The notes under the pieces were generated by a model, which made no database searches, was not told the origin of the DNA, and saw only the letters and a program-made list of their open reading frames with translations. 64,000 nucleotides of DNA from positions 2,336,874 to 2,400,873 of the forward strand of contig NC_013501.1 of the NCBI RefSeq assembly GCF_000024845.1, in the 5' to 3' direction. This DNA comes from Rhodothermus marinus DSM 4252 (GTDB taxonomy: Bacteria > Bacteroidota > Rhodothermia > Rhodothermales > Rhodothermaceae). Within the stretch, counting starts at the first letter, position 1. Each line of letters opens with the position of its first letter. Positions 18,163 to 28,400 of the stretch are shown here, piece by piece. A program made the translations under genes and the position numbers.

Positions 18163-19419
18163 ATGCCTGCCTCCGTCGACAGCACCGGACTCCAGACCAC
18201 GTTCGACGTGGCGCGCGTGCGGGCCGACTTTCCGGCCCTGCACCAGCGTATCTACGACGGCCGGCCGCTCGTGTACCTCGACAACGCGGCCACTACGCAG
18301 AAGCCGCAGGTGGTGATCGAGCGCATCCGCGACTTCTACATGCGCGAGAATGCCAACATCCACCGCGGCGTGCACTACCTGAGCCAGCTTGCCTCCGACG
18401 CCTACGACGAGGCGCGGCGCCTGGTGGCCGACTTCATCGGCGCGCCGGATCCCTCACAGGTGATCTTCACGCGCGGCACCACCGAGAGCATTAACCTGGT
18501 GGCCGCTACCTACGGCCGCCGGCACGTCGGCGAAGGGGACGAGATCGTGCTCTCGGCCATGGAGCACCACTCGAACATCGTCCCCTGGCAACTGCTCTGC
18601 GAGGAGAAAGGCGCCCGGCTGCGGGTGGTGCCGGTGGATGAGCGGGGCGTGCTCGATCTGGAGGCGCTGGAACGGTCGCTGACCGAGCGCACGCGCCTGG
18701 TGGCCATTGCCCATGTGTCGAACGCACTGGGCACGGTCAATCCGGTCCGGGAAATCATCCGGATGGCGCATGCCCGTGGGATTCCGGTGCTTGTCGACGG
18801 AGCGCAGGCCATCCAGCACCTGGAAGTGAACGTGGCCGAGCTGGACTGCGACTTCTACTGCTTCTCCGGCCACAAGATGTACGGTCCCACGGGCATCGGC
18901 ATCCTCTACGGGAAGGCCGAGCTGCTCGAAGCCATGCCCCCCTATCAGGGCGGCGGCGACATGATCGAGCGCGTCACCTTCGAGCGCACCACGTTCAACC
19001 GTCTGCCCTACAAGTTCGAGGCGGGCACCCCGCATATCGCGGGGGCCATCGGGCTGGGCGCGGCCGTCGCCTACCTGAACGGACTGGGACGTGCGGCCGT
19101 GGCCCACTACGAGGACGAACTGCTTCGCTACGCCACCGAGCGCCTGCAGGATGTGCCGGGTCTCCGGCTGATCGGGACGGCTCCCCATAAAGTCAGCGTG
19201 CTTTCGTTCGTCATCGACGGGGTACACCCCTACGACGCCGGCACGCTGCTCGACCAGATGGGCATTGCCGTACGCACGGGCCACCACTGCGCCCAGCCGC
19301 TCATGGATCGACTGGGTCTGCCCGGCACGATCCGCGCCTCGCTGGCGCTCTACAACACGCGCGAAGAAATCGACGCGCTCGTCGAGGCCCTGCACCGCGT
19401 TGTTCGCATGCTACGTTGA
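18163..19419 (+). CDS. sufS: Cysteine desulfurase SufS
   Basis: SufS is a PLP enzyme that takes sulfur from L-cysteine for cluster assembly. The ATG at 18163 gives 418 residues. The family marks are YLDNAATTQKP, the EHHSNIVPWQ segment, the PLP Lys238 in SGHKMYGPTG and the catalytic Cys376 in TGHHCAQPLM within the short type II loop. It works with SufE, encoded three bases downstream. An open extension upstream overlaps sufD and is not needed. Confidence 0.98.
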   Translation: MPASVDSTGLQTTFDVARVRADFPALHQRIYDGRPLVYLDNAATTQKPQVVIERIRDFYMRENANIHRGVHYLSQLASDAYDEARRLVADFIGAPDPSQVIFTRGTTESINLVAATYGRRHVGEGDEIVLSAMEHHSNIVPWQLLCEEKGARLRVVPVDERGVLDLEALERSLTERTRLVAIAHVSNALGTVNPVREIIRMAHARGIPVLVDGAQAIQHLEVNVAELDCDFYCFSGHKMYGPTGIGILYGKAELLEAMPPYQGGGDMIERVTFERTTFNRLPYKFEAGTPHIAGAIGLGAAVAYLNGLGRAAVAHYEDELLRYATERLQDVPGLRLIGTAPHKVSVLSFVIDGVHPYDAGTLLDQMGIAVRTGHHCAQPLMDRLGLPGTIRASLALYNTREEIDALVEALHRVVRMLR

Positions 19420-19422
19420 GCG

Positions 19423-19866
19423 ATGGCGGAACTGCACAACGACACGATCGAAGCACGGGCGCGCCAGCTCGTCGAAGAGTTTGCGCTCTTTGACGACTGG
19501 ATGGAGAAGTACGAGTACCTGATCGAACTGGGAAAGTCGCTCCCGCCGCTCGAGCCGGAGTACAAAACCGAAGCGTTCCGGATTCACGGCTGCCAGTCGC
19601 AGGTGTGGATCCGGCCCGAGTTTCGGGACGGGCGCGTCTATTTCAAAGGCGACAGCGACGCGCTGATCACGAAAGGGCTGGTGGCCCTGCTGATCCGTGT
19701 GCTTTCGGGCCAGCCACCGGAAGCCATTGTCAACGCGCGGCTGGACTTTCTGGACGAGATCGGTCTGAAGGCGCACCTGTCGCCCACGCGCAAAAACGGC
19801 CTGGCGGCCATGATCGAACAGATACGCCGCTACGCACAGGCCTACCTGCAGGCATCCCGCAACTAA
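19423..19866 (+). CDS. sufE: Sulfur acceptor SufE
   Basis: SufE accepts persulfide sulfur from SufS and passes it to SufB. The 147-residue protein shows the start MAELHNDTIEARARQLVEEF, EKYEYLIELGKSLPPL and the active-site Cys57 in HGCQSQVWIRPE, then DSDALITKGLVALLIRVLSG. All are typical of SufE. It starts three bases after the sufS stop, so the pair is probably co-translated. Confidence 0.97.
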   Translation: MAELHNDTIEARARQLVEEFALFDDWMEKYEYLIELGKSLPPLEPEYKTEAFRIHGCQSQVWIRPEFRDGRVYFKGDSDALITKGLVALLIRVLSGQPPEAIVNARLDFLDEIGLKAHLSPTRKNGLAAMIEQIRRYAQAYLQASRN

Positions 19867-19880
19867 ACCGACCGCTGGCT

Positions 19881-20222
19881 ATGTCCGCCTACGTTGCCAT
19901 CGACAACCAGCTCGGCGACAAAGAGCTGGAGCAGGCCATCATCGAAGCGCTCAAGAGCGTCTACGACCCGGAAATTCCGGTCAACATTTACGATCTGGGC
20001 CTGATCTACGAAATCCGCATTTTCGAGGACCGGACGGTCTACGTCAAGATGACGCTGACGGCGCCGGGCTGCCCGGTGGCCGGCACGCTACCGGGCCAGG
20101 TGGAAATGCGCCTGCAGGAGGTGCCCGGCGTCAAAGACGCGCGGGTCGAGCTGACCTTCGACCCGCCCTATACGATCGAGCGCATGTCGGACGAGGCCCG
20201 GCTGGCGCTCGGCTGGATGTAA
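19881..20222 (+). CDS. sufT: SufT-like MIP18/DUF59 family Fe-S assembly factor
   Basis: A 113-residue DUF59/MIP18 protein. It has the family segments YDPEIPVNIYDLGLIYEI, VYVKMTLTAPGCPVAGTLPG with the conserved Cys, and the closing VELTFDPPYTIERMSDEAR. SufT-like proteins at the end of suf operons help insert clusters into targets. It starts 14 bases after sufE. The symbol is used in the broad sense since the family also includes other maturation factors. Confidence 0.85.
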   Translation: MSAYVAIDNQLGDKELEQAIIEALKSVYDPEIPVNIYDLGLIYEIRIFEDRTVYVKMTLTAPGCPVAGTLPGQVEMRLQEVPGVKDARVELTFDPPYTIERMSDEARLALGWM

Positions 20223-20243
20223 CCGAACGCAACGGAATACTCC

Positions 20244-23216
20244 GTGCGACACTCGCAGACCATAGCACTGGCGCGTAGCCTGCTGGCCGAAGGGCGCAGC
20301 GGCGAGGTGGCCCGTATGCTCGAGCCGCTGATCGAGCCGTTGCCGCCCGATCCGGCCTCGGCCGACGCCTCGCAGCACCTGCTGCGGGCATTGCTGGCCC
20401 GCGTGCGGCTGCTGCGCCAGGACGACGTGTCCGGCACGCACCGACTGCTGCAGCCGCTCGACACGCCAGCCCTGCGCGAGCGCCTGGCGCCTGCCGTCCG
20501 GGCCGAGGTGGCGCTCTGGCTGGGCTGGCTTCATGCCTGGCCCGAAAACCGTGAAGCCGACCGCGCCCGTGCCTTCAACCTGCTGGCCGAAGCCGAACGC
20601 TTCTTCCAGCAGGAGCTGAACACGGCCGGGCGTTGCTGGGTCCGCATCGGGCGTGCCCTGGCCTATCTGACCATCGACGAATACGCGCTGGCGCTGCAGG
20701 CGCTCGACGAGGCGGCTTCGCTGAAGGAACGGTTACCGGACGTGCAGGCCGACGCCTGGATTCAGGACCTGCGCGTCTGGATCGCCCTGCTGACCGGCCG
20801 CTACCGGCGGGCCGAGCATGAACTGGAACGCCTGCAGGTGCTGGCCGAACAGGCCGCCGACACCCTGCTGCAGGGCCGTACCGCCGCCTACCGGGCGTTG
20901 CTCGAACAGGCGCAGGGCGGCGCGCCTTCTGCCATTCTGGAGGCCGCCGATACGGCCGAGGCATTGCTGTCGGGGCTGATGTCGCCACCCTATCTGCTGG
21001 CATGGGTGCGCGCGGCGCGTCTGGCCGCGCTGCGGCGTCAGGGCGCCTGGGGTGAAATCGACCGTCTGCTGCAGCGCTGGCAATCGGGTACATCGCGCGA
21101 AACGCCGCATCCGGTGTTGCTCGAAGCGGCCGAACTGGCGCTGCTCCGGGAAGATTTCGACACCTGCGCGCAGCTGCTCGAACAGGCGCTGACCTCGCCC
21201 GCTCCTGTTCAGCCCCGCCTGCTGGCAACCCGGGCGGCCCTGCTGCAGGCCCGGCATTTTCTGGCGCGGAACTTGCCTGTCCGCGCCCGTGAGTGGGCCG
21301 AACGGGCCTATCGCACCGCGCAGGAGCTCGGACTGGAACCGCTGGTGCTCGAAGCCCTCCTTGTGCAGACCCGAATTGCGCTGGCTGAGAAGGCATTGCC
21401 ACAGGCCCGCTCCTTCCTGCAACAGGCCGAAGCTTTCGGCAACTACTTCAGTCTGCTCCCCTGGGCGGCCCGGCGCTTCTGGCTGCTCGGCGAGCGTCTG
21501 GAGGCCGAAGGCCAGCCCGACGAAGCGCGGGCGCACTACGTGCAGGCCCTTTCGGCCTACTCGCTGCTGGGCGACCGTTACCACACGGCCCGGCTACAAC
21601 TGGCCGTGGCGCGGCTGGTCCGCACGAACGATCCTTCCCAGGCGCGGGCACTGCTGGAAGCAGCTGCGCAGACGTTCGACGCACTGGGCGTCGCCACGCA
21701 GCGCCAGGAAGCCCGTCGTCTGCTCCAGCAACTGCCCCACCGGGTGGTGCCCGTCGAATCGGCTCCGGAGGCGCAACTGGGTCATGCACTGGCCCGGGCG
21801 GCCCTTTCGGTGGAGCTGGTGGCCGAAGCCTGGTTGCAGGTGCTCCGCCAGCTCTGGCCCGACCGCTGGCTGGCCGTCTTCCAGCACACGCCGGAAGGCG
21901 CATGGCGCACCGTGCGCAGCTACGGTACGGCTCCGGAACCGATCGCATTCCCGCCGCTCGACCGGCCCGAAGCCTTCCAGAACGGCATCGCCTGGCTGCG
22001 GCTGCGCCCGATGCCCGGCCCGGTTTTCTTCATGGCGACCCGGGTGTCCGAAACCGCACGCGCCGACTGGGAGGCCGTTGTGGCGCGGCTGCGCCCGTGG
22101 CTGCCGGTGGTCGCGCTGGCACTGGACCACGCGCTGCTGCGGGCCCGTCAGTTCGGCGAGCTGGCCAACGGGCACACGCCGGACGAACCCCTGCCCTCCC
22201 CGCTGGAAGACTTCGTCTACGCCAGCCCCGCCATGCGGGCGCTGGTGCACCAGATCTACCGGGTACGGAGCAGCCACAGCCCGGTGCTCATTACCGGTGA
22301 AAGCGGCACAGGCAAGGAGCTGATCGCCCGGGCCGTGCACGCGACCAGCGACCGCCGAGACGCACCGTTCGTAGCCTTCAACTGCGCCAACGTGCCGCCC
22401 GAGTTGATCGACAGCCATCTGTTCGGGCACGAAAAAGGTGCCTTCACGGGCGCCACGCAGGCCAACCCCGGCGTCATCCGGGCGGCCGACGGCGGCACGC
22501 TCTTCCTGGACGAGATCGGCGATCTGCCACTTGAAGTGCAACCCAAGCTGCTGCGCTTTCTGCAGGAAGGTGAAATCTTTCCGCTGGGAGCCCGCCGTCC
22601 CGTGCGCGTCAACGTCCGGGTCGTCGCCGCCACGCACCGCGACCTGGAGGCGCTCGTACGCGAGGGAAAATTCCGCGAAGACCTCTACTACCGGCTCAAC
22701 GTCATTCCGCTGCACGTGCCGCCCCTGCGCGAGCGCCGCGAAGACATTCCGGTGCTCGTGCGGCACTTTCTGAACACGCTGCGGCCGCCGGGCGCTCCGG
22801 CCGTTTCCATCACGAGCCGCGCCATGGAGGCGCTCATGCGCTACGACTGGCCCGGCAACGTGCGCCAGCTTCGCAACGAGATCGAGCGGGCACTGGTGTT
22901 CGTGGCAAGCGAGCCGGTCCCCACCATCGACCTGAAAGACCTCTCGCCTGCCGTGCAGCGCGCGCTGCGCGACGAGCCCGCGCGTCCGGTCCGGACCGCC
23001 CTCGACAGCAACCAGCCGCTGGACGCCGTACTGGCCGACACCGAAAAAGCGCTGATCGAGCAGGTTCTCGCCGAAAACCGCGGCCGCATCAGTGCCGCCG
23101 CGCGCGCGCTGGGTCTGACCCGCCAGGGGCTCTACAAGAAAATGAAGCGGCTGGGCATCGATCCGGCCCGCTTTCAACGCCGCCATACCGACGTGAACCC
23201 GACCGCAACCTCATAG
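20244..23216 (+). CDS. Large sigma54-type activator with TPR-like N-terminal half
   Basis: A 990-residue protein from a GTG at 20244. Residues 1-500 are Ala/Leu/Arg-rich helical repeats of TPR type (for example LLAEAERFFQQELNTAGRCW). Residues about 510-640 look like a degenerate GAF-type domain. From about 660 it is an AAA+ domain with Walker A GESGTGKE (near 684), the sigma54-contact loop GAFTGA (near 732) and Walker B LFLDEIGD (near 753). The C-terminus has a Fis-type helix-turn-helix (ISAAARALGLTRQGLYKKMK). It follows sufT by 21 bases and may be co-transcribed. Targets and signal are unknown. Confidence 0.88.
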   Translation: MRHSQTIALARSLLAEGRSGEVARMLEPLIEPLPPDPASADASQHLLRALLARVRLLRQDDVSGTHRLLQPLDTPALRERLAPAVRAEVALWLGWLHAWPENREADRARAFNLLAEAERFFQQELNTAGRCWVRIGRALAYLTIDEYALALQALDEAASLKERLPDVQADAWIQDLRVWIALLTGRYRRAEHELERLQVLAEQAADTLLQGRTAAYRALLEQAQGGAPSAILEAADTAEALLSGLMSPPYLLAWVRAARLAALRRQGAWGEIDRLLQRWQSGTSRETPHPVLLEAAELALLREDFDTCAQLLEQALTSPAPVQPRLLATRAALLQARHFLARNLPVRAREWAERAYRTAQELGLEPLVLEALLVQTRIALAEKALPQARSFLQQAEAFGNYFSLLPWAARRFWLLGERLEAEGQPDEARAHYVQALSAYSLLGDRYHTARLQLAVARLVRTNDPSQARALLEAAAQTFDALGVATQRQEARRLLQQLPHRVVPVESAPEAQLGHALARAALSVELVAEAWLQVLRQLWPDRWLAVFQHTPEGAWRTVRSYGTAPEPIAFPPLDRPEAFQNGIAWLRLRPMPGPVFFMATRVSETARADWEAVVARLRPWLPVVALALDHALLRARQFGELANGHTPDEPLPSPLEDFVYASPAMRALVHQIYRVRSSHSPVLITGESGTGKELIARAVHATSDRRDAPFVAFNCANVPPELIDSHLFGHEKGAFTGATQANPGVIRAADGGTLFLDEIGDLPLEVQPKLLRFLQEGEIFPLGARRPVRVNVRVVAATHRDLEALVREGKFREDLYYRLNVIPLHVPPLRERREDIPVLVRHFLNTLRPPGAPAVSITSRAMEALMRYDWPGNVRQLRNEIERALVFVASEPVPTIDLKDLSPAVQRALRDEPARPVRTALDSNQPLDAVLADTEKALIEQVLAENRGRISAAARALGLTRQGLYKKMKRLGIDPARFQRRHTDVNPTATS

Positions 23217-23235
23217 ATCATCCAACTGGAACGTC

Positions 23236-23658
23236 ATGCAACCGACCCGTAGTCCCGACATGCAGCCGATTGCCGACGAGGCGCTGGCCATCCAGCTCGA
23301 CCATGCGGCGATCATGACCACGCAACTGGACGCCGCCGTGGACTTTTACACGCGCCTCATCGGCCTGCACCTGCGCATCATCGAAGAAGATCCCATCCGG
23401 AAAGGTCGGCGTCGGGCCCTGTTGACCGACGCCAACGGCCGCGACGTGCTGGAACTCATCGAAATGCCCGAGCTGAGCCATCCAACCATTCCCGGCCGGG
23501 GCGGCCTTCATCATCTGGGATTCCGGGTGCCTGCGACCGACTGGCACGCGCTGCGGGCCCGTCTCGACGCAGCCGGCTATCCCTACCAGGAAGTGCATCA
23601 GCGCCTGTTCGTGCGCGACGCCGACGGCCTCGTGCTGGAGATCGAGCCGCTCCGCTGA
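23236..23658 (+). CDS. VOC (glyoxalase-like) family protein
   Basis: A 140-residue vicinal-oxygen-chelate protein with two beta-alpha-beta-beta-beta modules. A metal-ligand His is in IQLDHAAIMTTQLDAAVDFY, a second candidate in GGLHHLGFRV, and acidic positions in VLELIEMPE and the final LVLEIEPLR. The pattern fits methylmalonyl-CoA epimerase or glyoxalase relatives, but the substrate cannot be chosen. It starts 19 bases after the sigma54-type activator and may be read from the same message. Confidence 0.8.
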   Translation: MQPTRSPDMQPIADEALAIQLDHAAIMTTQLDAAVDFYTRLIGLHLRIIEEDPIRKGRRRALLTDANGRDVLELIEMPELSHPTIPGRGGLHHLGFRVPATDWHALRARLDAAGYPYQEVHQRLFVRDADGLVLEIEPLR

Positions 23659-23660
23659 GC

Positions 23661-24356
23661 CTATCGCTTCCGCCGACCTCCCCGTCGTTTTTTCGACGGC
23701 GCTCCGCGCACGCGAAGCGTGTCGGCCAGTTCGTTCGTGTCGTCCGGGCGCAGCGCGACCCCGTGTGTGGCCAGTAGCTGTCCGCACTGCTCGATCGCGG
23801 CCACCAGGCCATCCACCGGCCGTCCCTCGCGGATTCCCTTCCGAATGCGATCGACCACTTCGGCCCAGGCTTCAGGTCCCACCCGTTGATTGATACCCGC
23901 GTCGCCGATCACCTCCACCCAGTGCTCGAAGAGCGACACGAAGATCAGAATGCCGGTGCGATCCCGCGTGTTGAACACCTCCTCTTCAAGGAACGCCTGC
24001 AGCGCCCGCAGATGCACCTGCTCGGCCATGCGGGCTTCGCCCACCAGCCAGCGCTGCACCGGCGCCACGTAAGCGCCCAGCAGGCCGCCCACCAGACCGG
24101 CCAGCGCCGTCAGCAAGGCCACACCCCAGCCGGTGTGCAGCAGCGTCAGGCCCCACCCCTGGTAGATGTAGTCGAACAGCAGCGCCACGGCAAGTACCGG
24201 GAGCATCAGCAGCACGGCCCCCTTCCACACGGCCTCGGGGTAAGCGCCGCTGCGCGGAACGATCACCGGGACGATCTCCCCGGCCGTCCGCTGCTCGGCG
24301 GCGGCGACCGCTTCGCGCACGCGCGTCAGTTCCTCTTCGGTGAACAGCAGGCTCAT
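23661..24356 (-). CDS. TPM-domain membrane protein
   Basis: A 231-residue protein with a TPM domain (PF04536-like): an N-terminal helix LLFTEEELTRVREAVAAAEQ, then AGEIVPVIVPRSGAYPEA. Two membrane segments follow at about residues 45-65 and 75-97. The second TPM part contains FNTRDRTGILIFVSLFEHWVEVIGD and closes with a basic Lys/Arg-rich tail. The family contains membrane proteins with proposed phosphatase or chaperone roles. It overlaps the zinc-ribbon/TPR gene by four bases (ATGA), so the two are translationally coupled and likely work together. Confidence 0.8.
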   Translation of the reverse strand: MSLLFTEEELTRVREAVAAAEQRTAGEIVPVIVPRSGAYPEAVWKGAVLLMLPVLAVALLFDYIYQGWGLTLLHTGWGVALLTALAGLVGGLLGAYVAPVQRWLVGEARMAEQVHLRALQAFLEEEVFNTRDRTGILIFVSLFEHWVEVIGDAGINQRVGPEAWAEVVDRIRKGIREGRPVDGLVAAIEQCGQLLATHGVALRPDDTNELADTLRVRGAPSKKRRGGRRKR

Positions 24357-25357
24357 TGCGTCGATCCGGTGGTCTGCAGGCGACGAATCAGCTGTAGAAT
24401 CGTGTCGGCCTGAGCATACAGCGGCGAGCGCGGCCCGACCAGCCGCTGTACCTTCTCGAACTGAGCGCGGGCTTCGTCGAGCCGGTTGATCTGCAACAGC
24501 ATGATGCCCAGGTTGAAGTTGGCCTGGATGTGCGTGGAGTCTTTTTCCAGCACGAGTTGCGTCTGGCGCACGGCCTCCATGGGGTTGTCCGGATCGTACA
24601 GATAGGCAATGGCCATGTCGGCCCGCACGTCCAGATTGTCCGGTTCTTTTTCGAGCACGCGCTGATAGGCCGCGATGACCCGGCGGGCCAGCGCTGTTTT
24701 GGCCGGGCCATCGACCATCTCCATCCAGTCGTAGAACAGGTTTCCGGCCCGTCGCCAGGCCTCCGGGCTGTCGAGCTGGCGGGCAATTTCCTCCTGCACA
24801 AGCGCGGCCCGGTCGGGCCGTCCGATACCGATCAGCAGGTTCACCAGCGCCTGCTGCTTTTCCAGCCGGGCCGATCCCTCCAGCCGGGCGATTTCGGCCT
24901 CCAACGCCGCTACCTGATCGGCTACGGCGGCCGGGATCGGTCCGGGCTCCGGGAGCGGCAACTCCACCGGTTGCGGAGCGGCCCCGGCCGGCGGCAACCC
25001 GCCCCGTCCGCCGCTGACCAGCGTGATCAGGTAGAGCGCCCCCACCAGCAACAGCCCGCCCACCACGATAAAGGCCACGTGCACCGGGCGCAGCGCCGAA
25101 GCCGCACCGGTTTTCTGCGCTTTGGGAGTCTCGGTAGCCACGGAGGGCTGTTCGTGCGGAGCCAACGGCCGCACGCCCGGAAGCGCCGCGCCACACTGGT
25201 TGCAATAACGGGCCCCCACCGGGTTCGCGTGACCGCACGCGTCACAGATCAGCACCCGCGGACTTTTCCGCACCGGCATGCCGCACAGATCGCATACCAC
25301 CGCCTCCGGCTTCAACCGGGCGCCACAGGCCGGACAGACGGACGTTGCCTCGGACAT
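24353..25357 (-). CDS. Zinc-ribbon, single-membrane-span, TPR protein
   Basis: A 334-residue protein from the ATG at 25357 (MSEATSVCPACG). Two zinc ribbons open it (CPACGARLKPEAVVCDLCG, then CDACGHANPVGARYCNQCG), followed by a linker and one membrane segment (VHVAFIVVGGLLLVGALYLI, near residues 102-121). An acidic Pro-rich stretch precedes TPR repeats (YQRVLEKEPDNLDVRADMAI, NFNLGIMLLQINRLDEARAQ). It probably scaffolds a complex at the inner membrane, with the coupled TPM protein as the obvious partner. Role unknown. Confidence 0.78.
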   Translation of the reverse strand: MSEATSVCPACGARLKPEAVVCDLCGMPVRKSPRVLICDACGHANPVGARYCNQCGAALPGVRPLAPHEQPSVATETPKAQKTGAASALRPVHVAFIVVGGLLLVGALYLITLVSGGRGGLPPAGAAPQPVELPLPEPGPIPAAVADQVAALEAEIARLEGSARLEKQQALVNLLIGIGRPDRAALVQEEIARQLDSPEAWRRAGNLFYDWMEMVDGPAKTALARRVIAAYQRVLEKEPDNLDVRADMAIAYLYDPDNPMEAVRQTQLVLEKDSTHIQANFNLGIMLLQINRLDEARAQFEKVQRLVGPRSPLYAQADTILQLIRRLQTTGSTQ

Positions 25358-25490
25358 CAATCCTGTTCGCTTTTCCTGAAAACGACGGTCCACGCCTTTC
25401 TGAACGCGACCCCGCCCTCGGAGTTCGGGCAAAAATGCAGGAGGCACCGTATCTTTTCCCACCAGTCCAGCAAACCTGATCCGCAAAGCC

Positions 25491-28400
25491 ATGCCACCCG
25501 CCGTACGGATCGCATCGGTGCTCCTGCTCTGGCTGCTTTCTGCCGCTTTCGCCGCGGCCCAGACCTCGCCTGACTGGCAACAGCGCGTGCGCTACGAAAT
25601 GGACATTCGCCTCGACGCCGCGCAGCATCGCATGCGCGGCCGTTCGCGCATCGTCTACTACAACCATTCGCCCGACACGCTCCGTCACGTCTTTTTTCAC
25701 CTGTACTTCAACGCCTTTCACCCGCAGTCCATGATGGCCGAGCGCAACCGGCATCTGCCCGACCCCGACCGGCGGGTGGTTCCGAAAATCTGGCGACTCG
25801 GTCCCGACGAACAGGGCTTTCACCGCATCACCTACCTGGCGCAGGAAGGCAAGCCGCTCACGTTTCGCATCACCGACACGGTGCTGAAGGCCGAGCTGGT
25901 CCGTCCGCTGGCACCGGGCGACTCGACCGTCTTCGAGATCCGCTTTCACTCGCAGGTGCCGCTCCAGACACGTCGAAGCGGCCGCGACAATGCCGAAGGG
26001 ATCGACTTTTCGATGAGCCAGTGGTATCCGAAGATCGCCGCCTACGACGGCCGCGGCTGGCATCCCGATCCGTACATCGGCCGGGAGTTCTACGGCGTCT
26101 TCGGCACGTTCGACGTACGCATCACGCTGCCCGCCTGCTACACGATCGGGGCCACGGGTGTATTGCTCAATGCGGACGAAGTCGGGCATGGCTACGACCG
26201 CATCAGTAGCCGGGGATGGACCCGCTTCGATCCACGCGAAGCGGGCCTGCACTGCACACCCGGCGACTCGCTCACCTGGCACTTCCGCGCCGAGCACGTG
26301 CACGACTTCGCCTGGGCGGCCGATCCGGACTACATCCACGAAGCCTGGCACGACGACAGCCTGGGCGTCACCTATCACCTGCTCTTTCAGCCCGACGTAG
26401 CCGAACGCTGGCAACCCATGCGCCAATGGGTGCCCTGGCTCATTCGCTACTTCAGCCGACGCATCGGGCGCTACCCCTACCCGCAGTTCACCGTCGCGCA
26501 GGCGGGCGACGGCGGCATGGAATACCCGATGATCAACTTCATCACGGGACGTCGCAGTCCGTTTTCGCTGCTGGGCGTGACGGCCCACGAAGCGGCGCAC
26601 GAGTGGTTCTACGGCGTGCTGGCCTCCAACGAGAACGCCTACGCCTGGATGGACGAAGGCTTCACGAGCTGGGCCACCACCGAGGCCGTCGCGCACCTGC
26701 TGGGTCAGGCGCCCGACCATCGGGACGCCGCGCTCAGCGTCGTGCGCCTGCAACAGATGGGCCTGTTCGAGCGCCTGAACACGCCCGCCGACTGGTTCGC
26801 TTCCAACGTGGCCTACAGCGTGGCCGCCTACCCCGGCGGCGAAATGCTGCTCGATCTGCTGGGCTATGTGATCTCCGATTCGCTGCGCGACGTCTTCCTG
26901 CAGGTCTACTTCCGCACTTACGGCCTGCGCCATCCCAATCCTTACGACGTCGAAAAAGTCGCCGAGCAGGTCAGCGGCCTGCGCCTGGACTGGTTCTTCG
27001 AGCAGCTGACCAACAGCACCTACACCTGCGACGACGCGCTGGAAGTCGCCTCACAGGAGCGCACGCCGGAAGGCTGGCGCGTAACGATCCGGCTTCATCG
27101 CCGGGGATCCATGTTTCTGCCCGTCGATCTCCGGCTGACGCTGGCCGACGGGAGCACGCAGTGGGTGCATGTGCCGCTCGGCCTGGCCCAGGGGCACAAG
27201 CCGGTACCGCCCGACTGGATCGTGGCCGAGCCGTGGCTGTGGACGTTCCCCCGCTACACGCTAACGCTCACGCTACCGGCCCGCGTCGTGCGGGCCGAGC
27301 TGGACCCGCTTCAGCGTACGCCCGATCACAACCGCCTGAACAACACCTGGCCGTTTCCGCTGCAGCTTTCCTTCCTGCAGCCGCTTTCGTTCGATCCGGC
27401 CGCCTACCGGGCCACGTGGCGCCCGCTGGCCGCTTACGCCTACGACTTCGGTCCCGGCATCGGACTGCAACTGCGCGGCCGCTACTTCTTCGACCGCCAC
27501 GAAATGCTGCTGACGCTGAAGCTCTGGCCCGAAGTGCTGCTGAGCAACGGCCGACGACCGGAGCGCCCCTGGGTGCGCGACCGCAACGCCTGGTGGGCGG
27601 GCATCGACTACACGCTGCGCTACAGCGATCGGCTGGCCCCCCGCACCCGCTGGCACCTGCAGCTCGAAAAGCACCTCGGCGTACTGGAAAACCGCATCGG
27701 CCTCACGCACACGCTGGGCCGCTGGGCGGCTCTGGGCCACGACTACGGAACGGTCACGCTGGAGCTGACCCACCAGTACACGCCGGGCTTTCGCACTTTC
27801 TCATTCGAAAACGTCCCGGTGTGGACACCGGGCATGCATCTGGTGTGGACCGGGCTGCGTTATCGCATCGAACGTCCCTTCGGCCAGCTGCATGCGCTGC
27901 TGGAAACCGGTGAAGGTGAAAACGGCAAAGGAGCAACCCGAGGAGTGCTCGACCTGCGCTGGCATTTCCTGCGCCGTCCCACCTTGCGGGCGACACTGCA
28001 TGGCCAGGTAGGCTGGGGCGATGGCCAGCTTCCCTTCAGCCGCGTCTTCCGGCTGGGAAGTGCCCCGGTCGAAGCGGCCTGGCGCCATGCGGGCTTCCGG
28101 AGCGTGGCCGCGCTGTTTGCCGACGCCCGCAAGTCGCTCCACCTGATCCCGCTTGACGCTCCAGGTCCCGTGGCCTACTGGAACCCTGATGGGCGCGACC
28201 CGCTGCGCGTGCAGGGCAATGTGCTGGTAGCCGCCAGTCTGCAACTGCAATGGACGCCTTTCCGGGCGCGTCTGCTGCGCCCGCTCCAGATGGAAGGCTT
28301 CTTCGGAATCGGCCAGACCTGGTTCACCGAGCCCACACTGGCCAGCCGCTACACGTTCGGCTGGGATCGTTTTCTGGCCGACGCAGGCGTGGGCCTCGGC

